From: Prionace glauca
Taxonomy: Eukaryota; Chordata; Chondrichthyes; Carcharhiniformes; Carcharhinidae
DNA length: 64,000 nucleotides
Assembly (NCBI GenBank): GCA_037974335.1
Contig: CM075760.1
Coordinates: 8,801,432 to 8,865,431, forward strand
Reading direction: 5' to 3'
The position numbers were made by a program, and so were the translations under genes. The number at the start of each line of letters is the position of its first letter. Position 1 is the first letter of the stretch. Positions 31,309-41,584 of this stretch are shown here, in pieces. The notes under the pieces were generated by a model, which saw only the letters and a program-made list of their open reading frames with translations, did no database searches and was not told the origin of the DNA.

Positions 31309-31347
31309 TGTTCTTGTTCGGGTGCAGCCTTGGTACCTGTCGCTGTG
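31309..31347 (-). other. V RSS, 23-bp spacer
   Basis: In sense: heptamer CACAGCG (31,347-31,341), 23 bp, nonamer ACAAGAACA (31,317-31,309). The first heptamer bases CACAG are kept; the end is off consensus. Confidence 0.9.
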
Positions 31348-31652
31348 GTCTCTTGCACAGTAATAGATGGCCGTGTCTTCGGTCTTCAGCCTGGTCATCT
31401 CCAAAGAGAAGATGTTGTTTGAAGTGTCTCTGGACGCAGTAAATCGATTCTTAATTGCTGGGGCGTAGTGGTTGCTGGATGAACTTAGATAGTTAACCAG
31501 CCACTCTAGACCCTGCCCGGGAACTTGCCGAATCCAGTACATCCAAAAGCTGCCAAGGCTAAAGCCGCTGGTTTTACAGGTCAGTTTCAGGGAGCCTCCG
31601 GGACGCCCGCTCTCTGCCTTTGGCTGAATCAACACAATCTCCGACTGGACAC
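31348..31652 (-). CDS. IgM heavy-chain V segment (exon 2 of V)
   Basis: The acceptor TTTTTACAG is followed by [19 protein letters not shown] (end of signal, start of FR1), cysteine in [15 protein letters not shown]2 [16 protein letters not shown]2 [10 protein letters not shown]3 [18 protein letters not shown] and RLKTEDTA, second cysteine in IYYCARD. The exon is 305 bp and completes 102 codons with the leader's final G. It ends exactly at a 23-bp-spacer RSS, so it is germline and unjoined. No stop or frame break, and the canonical residues are all present. Confidence 0.96.
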
Positions 31653-31762
31653 CTGTAAAAATATATCAAAAACCCCGAGGATTAACCCCATGAAACATTT
31701 TAGCGATAGACAAACAGGGAGACAGTGACAGTGAGAGATTTGGACAATAAAATACTACTCAC

Positions 31763-31808
31763 CAGATAAGAAAGTCAGCAACAAACTGAGTGAAATCGCC
31801 GACCTCAT
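31763..31808 (-). CDS. IgM V leader exon
   Basis: ATG at 31,808 starts MRSAISLSLLLTFLSG, a typical secretion signal that is completed by VQS of the V exon. The donor TCTG|GTGAGT is phase 1. The intron to V is 110 bp, the usual short leader intron. Confidence 0.94.
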
Positions 31809-31897
31809 CTTTCTGGTGATTTGAGGGAAATGGTTGTGTCAGGAACTCAGTGAACAAACCAGCTCCTGGACTGTTGGATTCCGGTCCCATTGAGCGG

Positions 31898-31907
31898 TAT
31901 TTAAATA
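31898..31907 (-). promoter_or_regulatory. TATA box of the IgM V promoter
   Basis: The palindrome TATTTAAATA lies about 90 bp upstream of the leader ATG, a suitable place for a TATA box. I did not see a perfect octamer (ATGCAAAT or ATTTGCAT) in the next ~200 bp. Confidence 0.65.
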
Positions 31908-32304
31908 CCCGGCAGAAGGGGGCGGCTTTCCAGGCGCCGCCTGTTGATTCCCTGCTGGAAGCGGCGCCTGGATCCACGTCCCACCCTCCACACCCCCAAC
32001 AGAATAGACTCCCAGATTTACAATGGTTTAATATTGAAATTGCCAAGTTATATGTAACGAGATATTTATTTGACTGAATCGATTCATTGCAATGTCTCCA
32101 TTATTTCTCATACTGATATTTCAATTTGTCGTTTTTTATGTTTTTTTAAAACTAATTATAAATATGGTGCTTTTCTTACCACGCCCGTGACGAGCAGACA
32201 AATGTAAAAATGATGAAATTACACTTCCATAAAATAAAGGGACCATCAGTCTGTTTTGTAATAATTCTATCATGTTACAATAATGAAGCATAATTTATCA
32301 GTCC

Positions 32305-32482
32305 AAAAATGTGTGGGGTAGATGATTGGCCATGATAAATTGCCCCTTGATGTCAGGAGGCTTAGCAGAGTCAATATGTGGAGTTACGGGGCTAGGACAG
32401 GACCTGCATGGGATTGTTGTCGCGCAGGGCCGATGGGCCAAATGGCCTCCTTCTGCACTGTCGGAATTCTGTGATAAGGGGA
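32305..32482 (+). mobile_element. SINE 3' half
   Basis: AAAATGTGTGGGGTAGATGA, TTGGCCATGATAAATTGCCC, GGGCCGATGGGCCAAATGGC and CTTCTGCACTGTCGGAATTC match the SINE tail; the tRNA-like head is missing. Confidence 0.72.
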
Positions 32483-32484
32483 AT

Positions 32485-34225
32485 TGTTATCGATTTCTGT
32501 AATTAAATGCGGCGAATGAACAAAGCCATTCTACTTACAGTGTGGATGGCTATCACTGCACATTTTGGTTCTGAAGATAACATGAGTTTCCTCGCATTAT
32601 ACAGTGTTTGCTGACATTTCTCAAAATTCCTCTGCTCTATGTAAATTAGGGGTGAAACAAACCCGCCTGTTTGACATTTAAACAGTGAGCTGACAGAGAA
32701 ACATAAAATTGACTTCGACATTGACAGAGAATTTAATGAGTCGGAAGGCACGCGGCGAACAGTACTGTTCTCCTTCAGCATCCAAACCATTGTATTGGCC
32801 ACCGGCTTCATAACACAGGATATCAGGATTTGATTTTTGTCACATTAACATTATTACACGAATATTTTTTTTAATCTTCATTTCAACCAGGTTATGAACT
32901 GACCGATTATCCATTCATTGGCAACTATGAGAGGGTTTGTTAAAGAATCAAAATCAGGTTATATTGTAAGAGAATAGACTGCTAATCAGGTACAAGAGAT
33001 ACTGTTGTTTAAATGAGGTGCAGAATTTTCAGAGTATTCCAGCAATCTCTGGTTTCAAGGCAGTTTTATGATTTTCTTTTAATTATTTTCGCGATTACAC
33101 TGACCTCATTAGACTGGGAGATGTGACCATCAACATCTCTCTCTTTCACACTTAGTGAAGCTGTTCAAAAAAACAGGTTTTAATTATTGGAATGACATTT
33201 ACTCGAAATGAAATAGCATCTGGTCAATTTATTGTTTTCCGATATACTTAATCACAGAATTAACAGGGCATTAAAAGAAAAGACTGATTAGAATCATAAC
33301 GATTTAAAATGCGTCTTTATTGTTCGAATGAAACCATTGTTGTTTAAATAGTTGAGTTCCATTTTGTCCATTCAGGTTCACGCTTATCTGCCCCATACAA
33401 TATTTGGCAGCAATCCAGGCTGCTGCCAAATGCTCAAAATTATTGACAGGAAACATCTGGCGGGTGTTATTCAGTAAATCAAAAGTCGATATCCTCAGCA
33501 CTGATCGCTTGGCTCCAAGCCAACATCAAACTCTTCACATTGTCAATGAAGCCTATTTATAAATAAATCTACCCAGTAACGGTACTGGGGGCATGTTAAT
33601 TCTTTAAATGTGTTGTTCAGTATGATAATTTCCCATCTCTCAGGAAAGAAACGTTAGGCCGCTTCTCTGGCGTGCTGTTAACAATAATGATGATTTTCCC
33701 AACACGTCAGGATATTGCGGTGGATGGATCAAGATAATTACAGGCAGTCTGTGAGAGGTGGCTCAGAGGGACGATACATGTTGTAAAACATGAATACGTA
33801 TGCTTGTGTTTTCTTTTCCCTTTATCCTTCCGTGGGATGTTTGAATTTGGTGGAACGTTTTGCCTGTCCCAAATTCCCTTGAACTGATTCGTTTTCTTGG
33901 CGACTTCTGAAGATGTCAGTCAGTCATTTTGCTGTCCATCTGGAGTCACATTCTTGTGAGACCAGGTAGCAATGGCAGATTTCCTCCATGGGAGAATCAG
34001 AGAGGTCCCTATGGTCGCCATTAGAATCTATTCCACATTTATTAATTGAATTCAAATTCCACCAGTTCCAATGGCCCGATTTAAATCCCTGTCCTCACTT
34101 CATTTCCCTGAGCCTCTGGATCGCTGCATCTAATAAATTAATATTACGTCACCATCTATGAAAAAAATAAATACACGATTTTTGATGCAGGAATGAATGA
34201 CTGTTGAATGAATTATAGTTGGATG
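32485..34225. other. Upstream of the IgM cluster, no gene recognised
   Basis: AT-rich. The open frames at 32,503-32,811 and 33,304-33,501 have no domain or conserved motif. A piece at 33,850-34,110 (AATTGAATTCAAATTCCACC) resembles the repeat near 44,500. Confidence 0.4.
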
Positions 34226-34229
34226 AATC

Positions 34230-34935
34230 AGTCAATAGTAGCACGTTGCGGAGAGTTACAGGTCAAAGAGATCTCTAGGTACATGTTCATAGCGACTTCA
34301 AAGTAGAGTACAGGTAGATAGAGTGGTGAAGAAAGCATTCGGCATGCTTGGTTTCATTGATCAGAACATTGAATACAGGAGTTAGGATGTCTTGTTGAAG
34401 TTGTCCAAGACATTGTTAAGGCCACACTTGGAATATTATGTGCAATTCTGGTCACGCTATTATTAAACTAGAAAGAGTCCAGAAAAGATTTACTAGGATG
34501 CTACTGGGACTTGATGGTTTGGATTATAATAATAGGCTAACTAGAATGGGACGTTTTTTCTCTGGAGTGTAGGAGGCTGAGGTCTATAAAATAATGAGGG
34601 GCATAGACAAGATGGATAGTCAATATTATTTTCCCAAAATTAGGGGACTTTAAGCTTGAGGGCATAGACTTAAGATGAGAGGGGAGAAATGCAAAATTGT
34701 GTCACAGAGAGGGTGGTGAGTGTCTGGAAAAAGCTGCCAGAGGTAGTAGTAGAGGCAGGTACAATTGTACCTTTTTAGAAAACATTTAGTTTTTATATGT
34801 GTACGATGGGTATAGAGGGATATGGGCCAAATGCAGCCAATTGGGATTAGCTGGCAGGTTAAATAAAAGGGAGGCATGGACAAGTGGGACCGAAGGGCCT
34901 GTTTCCATGCTGTAAACCTCTATGACTCTATGACT
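34230..34935 (+). mobile_element. Old CR1-like LINE 3' fragment
   Basis: Decayed RT pieces (AAGAAAGCATTCGGCATGCT, CACTTGGAATATTATGTGCA, GTCCAGAAAAGATTTACTAG) lead to the tail GGGACCGAAGGGCCTGTTTC and CTCTATGACTCTATGACTC, a CR1-type short-repeat end. The family is distinct from the TTCTTATG one. Confidence 0.8.
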
Positions 34936-35251
34936 CGATGAATGACAGCTGGATGTCTGAATATATTGAATGAGGAATCAGTGAATTGATTGATGAATGC
35001 ATTGATAGATGGTACTGAAAGATATTGTTCTACATTCCCATATTTCTGCTTGACTACTTCATATATTGAATCAGCTCCTTTATTCCACGTTGCAGTCAGC
35101 CTAACATATTCAATCCTTCCAGAGTTTCTGGGTGAAATCCATCCTGGGTTTATCGGGAGTTAGCAAACTGATCCTCACAAAGAGGAAGACAAGATTTTCC
35201 TGTTCATTTCTCTGCTGATGCTGAATTTTCCTTTCCAAGATAAAAAGAAGG

Positions 35252-35381
35252 AAGATGATTGGGCTCAGGAGGGAGAATTGTAATATTTGAAACATCTGGC
35301 TCTTTCATATGCAACAAATTACTCAACATGCCCTCACCCAAATTAGTGAAGCGATCAGGCTGCAAAGTAAATAATGTGGCA
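35252..35381 (+). repeat. Inverted repeat, left arm (~130 bp)
   Basis: AAGATGATTGGGCTCAGGAG through GTAAATAATGTGGCA is the near-perfect reverse complement of 35,599-35,728. The loop is about 217 bp. Confidence 0.92.
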
Positions 35382-35598
35382 ACAGAAAGGTTGTGAGACT
35401 CACTGGGCAACTACAAGTGTTACATTATTTCCCACAACTGTGTAATAATGAATAGGGATTTAAAGATTCAGTAACTTCACATGAGGTATGAGTGGTCACA
35501 TTTATATCATCATTTTGAAAATCATCACACACTCCAGCTATGTATCAGGATTTTCTGTGTAATAATGAGGTGATGACATGTCAATGAAGCGCAGAGGC

Positions 35599-35728
35599 TG
35601 CCACATTATTCACTTTGCATCCTGATCGCTTCACTAATTTGGGTGAGGGCATGTTGAGTAATTTGTTGCATATGAAAGAGCCAGATGTTTCAAATATTAC
35701 AATTCTCCCTCCTGAGCCCAATCATCTT
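35599..35728 (-). repeat. Inverted repeat, right arm (~130 bp)
   Basis: TGCCACATTATTCACTTTGC through GAGCCCAATCATCTT pairs with the left arm, with only a few differences. No transposase or target-site duplication was recognised around it. Confidence 0.92.
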
Positions 35729-35734
35729 ATGAGG

Positions 35735-35905
35735 TGTCAATGAGGTGATGACATGTGAATAAAGCGCAGAGGCTGCTGTTCATTATCCTCGGTCCAAATT
35801 AATTCCATTTCCCGCTGAATTCTGGGACAAGTTTTATTCCTTGCTGACAAAACAGCCAATAAAACGTCATTAAATGTTAATATCAATAAATTATACGAAG
35901 CAAAG
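35735..35905 (+). repeat. Direct repeat copy 1
   Basis: AATGAGGTGATGACATGTGA, CAGAGGCTGCTG, CTGAATTCTGGGACAAGTTT and AAACGTCATTAAATG recur, diverged, at 36,993-37,190. The short block AATGAGGTGATGACATGTCA also occurs at about 35,565. Confidence 0.7.
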
Positions 35906-35937
35906 TTCAGTTACCTATTGTATAGAATTAAACATTT

Positions 35938-36055
35938 AAAACAAACAGAAAATCTCAGCAGGTCCGACAGCATCTGTGGAGACAGATTAGAGACAACATT
36001 TCGAATCTGGAGAATGCTTCGGAAGAGCATTTCAGATTGGAGAGATCATCATTGT
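35938..36055 (-). repeat. Inverted copy of the GCATCCGCAGTA-type repeat
   Basis: AAAATCTCAGCAGGTCCGAC, AGCATCTGTGGAGACAGATT and ATTTCGAATCTGGAG match the family at 390-945. Confidence 0.65.
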
Positions 36056-36334
36056 TTCTAACAAGGTGTCAGAGAAGCTGAATAACTTTCCTGTGAGAAA
36101 GGAATCGTTAAAATAGCTACTGTTTAATTCTATACACTATTTTCAGACACACACAAATTGTGTCAATTCATATACGATCCCAAATATCATAATCAACTTC
36201 TACATCCTAACTAATCTAATCAAAGCCTCAATCACTAACAGTATCGGAAAACAAAATCTTCCTAATCCCTTTCCAGTCTCATCATTTCTCAATTTCATCA
36301 CCCTCTTCAATTCCCTCTAAATGATAATGGGCCA

Positions 36335-36545
36335 TCCTGACTCGAACCGTTGGCTCTATTCTCTCTCATGACGTGGAGATGCTATTAAATAAAATTTACG
36401 ATCAAATCAATTGGTTGGATTCAAATCTGGTGTTGTCAGACTTCTTACTCTATTCTCTCTCCACAGATGCTCTCAGACCTGTTGAGATTTTACAGCATTT
36501 ACAGTTTTTTTTTTCAGTTTCCAGAATCCGCAGTATTTCCTTTAG
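36335..36545 (+). repeat. GCATCCGCAGTA-type repeat with another fragment inserted
   Basis: The segment GACTCGAACCGTTGGCTCTA (about 36,340) and the segment CTCTCCACAGATGCTCTCAG to AATCCGCAGTATTTCC (about 36,457-36,541) are halves of one repeat. They are separated by a piece resembling the 22,612 repeat. Confidence 0.6.
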
Positions 36546-36599
36546 CAAAGTGCTGAATATAATTGATGAAATCATTCTTTATCTTTATGGATTGATGAC

Positions 36600-36860
36600 A
36601 ATTGGTGAATTGGAACAGTCTCGCCTGGAAATTCCACTCCAAAACACTAATAAACCTCTTTTGGACATACATTGGACGTACATTGCTGTATTTTTATGTC
36701 GCTGGGTCGGAATGTAGAAGCACCCTCCCTAACAGCACTGTGGATATAACTACACAGCAGGTTTTGCAGCAGTTCATGAAGGGCGCTCACCCCCAGCTTA
36801 CCGAATGCAATTAGCAATAGGGAATAAATGGTGCCATCAGCAGCATCGCCCACCTTCCAT
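36600..36860 (+). mobile_element. Old LINE fragment (CAACTCACCAAGGCT family)
   Basis: GGTCGGAATGTAGAAGCACC, CTCCCTAACAGCACTGTGGA and TGCAATTAGCAATAGGGAAT correspond to the last part of the family also seen at 25,490 and 37,430. Confidence 0.6.
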
Positions 36861-36992
36861 AAATCAATTTCAGATACACTAATCCTTATGAATGAATGGG
36901 AAATGGCGAATGAAATTATTTAATTGCGAATGAGTGACAGTTATGCAGTCATTTTAAAAATGACTCCAATTATTCTACAGAGATTTATGTGT

Positions 36993-37190
36993 GGTGATGG
37001 GGTGATTACTTGTCAATAAAGCACAAAGGCTGCTGGGTAGCTGCTCCTGATCCTCGGTCTGACTTAATTCAATTTCCCTCTGAATTCTGGGACAGATTTG
37101 ATTCTTTAGTGACAGAAAGGCCAAAGTGATTTGAATAAATTTGAATCTTAATAAACGACATTAAATAAACTGCAATTATATGCATACCAA
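36993..37190 (+). repeat. Direct repeat copy 2
   Basis: GGTGATGGGGTGATTACTTG, AAGGCTGCTGGG, CTGAATTCTGGGACAGATTT and AAACGACATTAAATA match 35,735-35,905 at an offset near 1.26 kb. Old LINE fragments lie between the copies. Confidence 0.7.
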
Positions 37191-37429
37191 ATACAATGCT
37201 GAAAATAATATGTTAAATACTTTTTTTTGTGATTTGGAGATTATTAGTAATATTAGCGTCAGGCAATGACCATCTCCAAAAAGAGAAAATCTATCCATTG
37301 CTCCTTGTCATTCAATGATATTACAATACTGAATCTCCCACTATAAACATCGTTAGGGTTACCATTGACTAATTCCTGACTTAACTAGGTATATAAAAGC
37401 TCCGGATGGAATATCGGGTCAGCTTGCTG

Positions 37430-37950
37430 TGAGTAACCCACCTCCTGACTCCCCAAACCTGTCCACTGTCTACAAGCCACAACTAAGGATGAAAGAGGGT
37501 TCTCTCCACTTGCTTGAATAAGTGCAGCTCAAACAACATTCAAGAAGTTTTAATGTATTTAGAACAGAGCAGCCGGCTTGACTGGCATAGCATTTCCAAA
37601 TGCTCACTCTCTCCACCACCGACAAACAACAGAAGTATTGTATACCGTATTCAAGTTTCACTTCAGAAACTGACCAAGACTTCTCGGCAAAACCTTCCAA
37701 ATACACGCCTGTTACCATTTGGAAGGATGGGGTAAAAGTTACCTGGGAATATTACCCGTAAATTCCACTCCAAGTCAGTCATATACCTGATTTGGAAAAA
37801 TATCGCCCTTCCTTCACAGTTGCTGGAATGAAATGCAAGAACACCGTCTGTAACAGCGCGGTGTGAGGACATTCACCACAGATTTCGCAGCAATTCTCAT
37901 CACCATCTTATAAGGGCAATTAGTTATGGTAACTTATTCAATATTTAGTT
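37430..37950 (+). mobile_element. Old LINE ORF/3' fragment (CAACTCACCAAGGCT family)
   Basis: ACCCACCTCCTGACTCCCCA, CTCTCCACTTGCTTGAATAA, GTGCAGCTCAAACAACATTC and CCGTCTGTAACAGCGCGGTG are in the expected order for this element. It is decayed; no open frame spans it. Confidence 0.65.
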
Positions 37951-37954
37951 ACAC

Positions 37955-39060
37955 ATTCTTTGCCTCATTCAATACCCAAAGTTAATGAATTGCCCTGGAC
38001 GCCCTTGGCGTCCTGTACATGGGATGTACAGCTGGCCATTCCGCTGCCAAGACAATGCATCTTTCAGATGACTCACTGAACTTCTCTCCTTTCTTTCTCT
38101 GTCTCAGACTGCAACTAAATCAGATAACTTCTCTTTGCTCTGTCCGTATCCATTAATTCAATTAAACAAGTATCTAGGAGCCAATCGAGCTCCAAGTTGG
38201 AAAGAAAAATCTTTCTTTTTGCTTAAGGCACCTTACGACTGAAAAGATGAAGCAAAAAGTGTCATCAGAGGAAAATTCAGTGCCGGAAATAGGCCAGTTC
38301 ACTCACTTAATCTCTCTCCTCGATTTCTGTCACACAACACTGAAAGTTTCTATTTTAGAACACCTCCGAAGAAAAAAAATGCTTTAATTTCCCTCCTTTC
38401 TATTAGTGATAATCTTCAGTCCATCTTCCCTTCAATAAATTTATGTAAACCCCCATTTTATGTAAACCCCATTATGTAAACCCCATATGATCATTTTCTT
38501 GGTTCCTTAAAATGGGAATGGAGGTGAATGTAATGCTGAGACCGGCAGCAATCTGTGTGACTGTTCTTGATGCTGTCAGAGTGAGTTCACCCTCACAGGC
38601 AGGAAGACTGTTCACGGCGATAACATCAAACTGGTCCCGGTTCTTTCATACTCAGGTAACACAACTTCCTGTTTCATGCTGCGGGTTCCAAACCACACAT
38701 CTCACTTCCGAGCAGAAAATAAATCCAGAGACCACAATCTGGTGAGAACATCTGTCAGTGCGGCCTATATCTGCCCACAGAGTCAGGGCAGAGTCGCACA
38801 GATCTCATTGTGGTGACATTTACAAATAAGCCTGATGTAATCCATTCAGAGTTTGCATTCCCGGACGTAACTGGATGGTCAGTGGGATATTCACTGAGTT
38901 CCCCCGGGTTCTGTGAAGGGAGGGAATGGTAGCTGTTATCTTGTATTGTTTGATCATTTTCTCTCCATCTGCTACTTATTTTTGTTCCTGGGCCTTTATC
39001 TGTCAGCGCTCCATTTTTCTTTCTCCTAACTCTCTCGGTGCCGCTCTCTACTCCTTGTCA
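37955..39060. other. No recognised feature
   Basis: The open frame at 38,512-38,745 has no homology that I can recognise. A short triplication of ATGTAAACCCC occurs near 38,440-38,485. Confidence 0.4.
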
Positions 39061-39061
39061 G

Positions 39062-39320
39062 TCTTTTGAACACTTCTATTCGTATTCAAAATCATGAAGC
39101 TGTAAGTAGGTTAACTAAAGAGAGAATATTTCAATTGGGAGGACGGTCAGCAACCCATGGGCACAGATTTATTCTACTGAGCAGAGAGACAGAAATGGGA
39201 TCATTTACTTTTACACAAGAGTTGTTATGAACTGGAATGAACAGCTTGAAAGGTTGATCGAACCCGATTTCACAGTAACTTTGGAAAATAAATTAGATAT
39301 ACCCTTCATGAGATTAGAAT
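39062..39320 (+). mobile_element. Decayed LINE 3' fragment
   Basis: TCAAAATCATGAAGCTG, CAATTGGGAGGACGGTCAGC and ACACAAGAGTTGTTATGAAC keep the spacing of the CR1/L2-type region for IMNG, KLRGGRFR and FFTQRVVNMWN. Homology is weak. Confidence 0.4.
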
Positions 39321-39463
39321 TTGAGAATGGGACCATTTTGATGGTTCGTCTATATAACTGTCCTAGCATTCGCTTTGTGCCTCTCCCTATCCTTCATTAA
39401 GACTGAATAAAGTACAATTTTTTTACAGCTGCCGTCTTGTGCTAATATCTTTTGACAAAAAAT

Positions 39464-39773
39464 TTTGTGTGTGTGTGTATGCCTAAATGTGTTTGTGTGT
39501 GTGTGTATGCCTGAATGCGTGTGTGTATGCCTGTGTGTGTGTGAATGTGTGTGTGTTTGTGTATGCCTAAATATGTGTGTGTGTGTGTGTGAATGTGTGT
39601 GTGTGTGTTTGTGTATGCCTAAATGTGTGTATGTGTATGTGTGTGTGTATGCCTAAATGTGTGTGTGTGTGTGTGTGAATGTGTGTGTGTGTTTGTGTAT
39701 GCCTAAATGTGTGTGTGTATGCCTAAATGTGTGTGTGTGTGTGTATGCCTAAATGTGTGTGTGTATACCTAAA

Positions 39774-39805
<32 letters not shown>

Positions 39806-39815
39806 TGTATGCCTA

Positions 39816-39844
<29 letters not shown>
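39464..39844. repeat. (TG)n / TATGCCTAAATG minisatellite
   Basis: Runs of GTGTGTG are punctuated by TATGCCTAAATG at irregular 28-70 bp spacing, with at least nine occurrences of GCCTAAAT or GCCTGAAT. Confidence 0.95.
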
Positions 39845-39846
<2 letters not shown>

Positions 39847-39849
39847 TTG

Positions 39850-40660
39850 CTAGGAACCATTCCGAAATTCAATTCTATTTACAGGCCAAGGCCTTGAACA
39901 AATGAGCATTGGATCGAACTTGCCTAGGAAAAACACAGTTACCCTCAATATTTATTGCACTGTTTTTTTTCATCCGATGAAGTTTTTCATATTGAGTCCT
40001 AATTGTGTCTATATATGTGGAACTGCCTGTAAGAATGAGAAGGAACAGATGGTTTTCTGTTCCTCTGACAGATTCATCATTGTTATCTCAGATAACAGAA
40101 CTTTATGAAGTCCGTTATGATTAACCCCCACTCCCCTCCTTGAGAACAGCAGCTCTTAGTCGGGTGGAGTCAGTCACTCCTGAGGTTGCCATGGGATTTC
40201 CAATCTGTGTTTGCCACACAAATCCCTGCATCGTTCGTCATTACAAAGAAACCTGCGCCAAGACCCCAGAAATGATTGCTTCTTTATATCAGGTCCCAGT
40301 CTGACTCCAGGCCCAGCTGTCTCTGTTAGTGATACACTGGAGCCAGTCATTCAAATTATAATGTTCTAATTCTCGATTATTATTTTTGGAAAGCGTTACA
40401 CATCAGTTGTGAATTCAAACCTGTATCTGATGTTGCTTCATTTGACACCTGCTGGTCATCACTGGACAAATTCCTTTTTCTAGAATTATCACACGCACAG
40501 AAAAAACTGCTTATTTATACATTATATCATGCTCTGTCTCTCTTACTCTAGAGATCTCATACATTGCTTTACATGACTCTTCCAGTCAGGTTATGTCATG
40601 ATTCTGCTAGCATATCTGTCTATATTAGATTAGATTCTGTCTCAGTTGTTACTGCATAAT
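39850..40660. other. No recognised feature
   Basis: Non-repetitive sequence with short frames only. Confidence 0.4.
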
Positions 40661-40667
40661 TTTTAAT

Positions 40668-41175
40668 CATTTATAGGTTGTGGGCAGCACTGACATCTGT
40701 TGTCCTTCTCTAATTGCCCCTGACAAAGTGGTGATGAGCTGCAATCTTGAATCGCTGCAGTCCATGTTCACCAGGCAATATCACTATTTATATCATAAGG
40801 TCTGGCCACCCTTATGATGCACCCGATCCTGATTCATCGTATTACCGAGATTGTACAACCTATACACAGTAGAAAGTATATAGGATGGTTACCATGGAAT
40901 TGGTGAATGTAACGGTTCAACAGGAATATTGCTCCTTCTCTGGAGATTGCAGATGTTTCAATCCTTTGTATCAATAAGAATAAGAAGGCTAAGAATTACA
41001 GGTGTATCGTGTCGTGCCAAAAGAAGTTAAGCGCTGTTTCACTGCCATCTCCTGGACGAGCTTTGCTATTGCAGGTGTTGTGAAATGCTGATTTCAGTTG
41101 CTGTTTCTTATTCTTTCATGGGCTGTATACCCAGCTGGTAAGGCCAGCATATATTGGCAATCGCTAATACCTTGA
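40668..41175 (-). repeat. Fragments of the AGGGATGGGCAAT-type dispersed element
   Basis: CTAATTGCCCCTGACAAAGT with GAATCGCTGCAGTCCATGTT (40,710-40,770) and TTCTTTCATGGGCTGTATAC with AAGGCCAGCATATATTGGCA (41,113-41,165) are pieces of one widespread vertebrate repeat, separated by unrelated sequence. Confidence 0.5.
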
Positions 41176-41584
41176 ATTTGCTGGTTTTCTAGACCATCAT
41201 AGAAGGCACGTAATCGCCCAACACGTGCGCGCCTGGAGTCACCTCTGGGCTAAACTGGGGAATGATGAAAGGTTTCCTTTTCTGCAGGGTATTAGAGAAT
41301 CTGATATATTTCTCTTCATGACCGCAATTAAGGAAACGAGCTTTACATTCAAAATTGTAATTGCATTTTAAAACCTGTTGTAGTTGGATTTGAATATATA
41401 TCTTGAGAAATTTGCCTATCTTCGGAATTACTCTCGCAGGGATATTAACTCTATGCCACTGTCTCCCTTTCAACATTGATAAAGTATTTACAGCAGCGAA
41501 GAAGGACATTTTGAAGCGTCATGTCTGTGTTGGCCTTTTAAAGGAGGAATTCATCCAATATCACTCTGTACCCCACAGTCTAGC

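Larger units (their letters stand above)
13500..31908 (-). other. Complete germline IgM heavy-chain cluster (V-D1-D2-J-CH1-CH4-TM)
   Basis: This is the parent feature for the exons below. The cluster is transcribed leftward and spans 18.4 kb. All splice sites are GT/AG and all constant-domain exons are phase 1 on both sides: CH1 300 bp, CH2 306, CH3 309, and CH4 392 bp to its stop. No in-frame stop was seen in any exon. V, D1, D2 and J are unjoined, so this is a germline, rearrangeable cluster of the kind known for elasmobranch IgH, where many such V-D-D-J-C units are scattered in the genome. The chain would be a B-cell-surface receptor or a secreted multimeric antibody. Plus-strand LINEs sit in the CH1-CH2 and CH2-CH3 introns without touching exons. 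Confidence 0.95.

Noticed and set aside
32503-32811. 102-codon minus-strand frame upstream of the V promoter
   Set aside because: No domain, no splice context and no relation to Ig or receptor exons.
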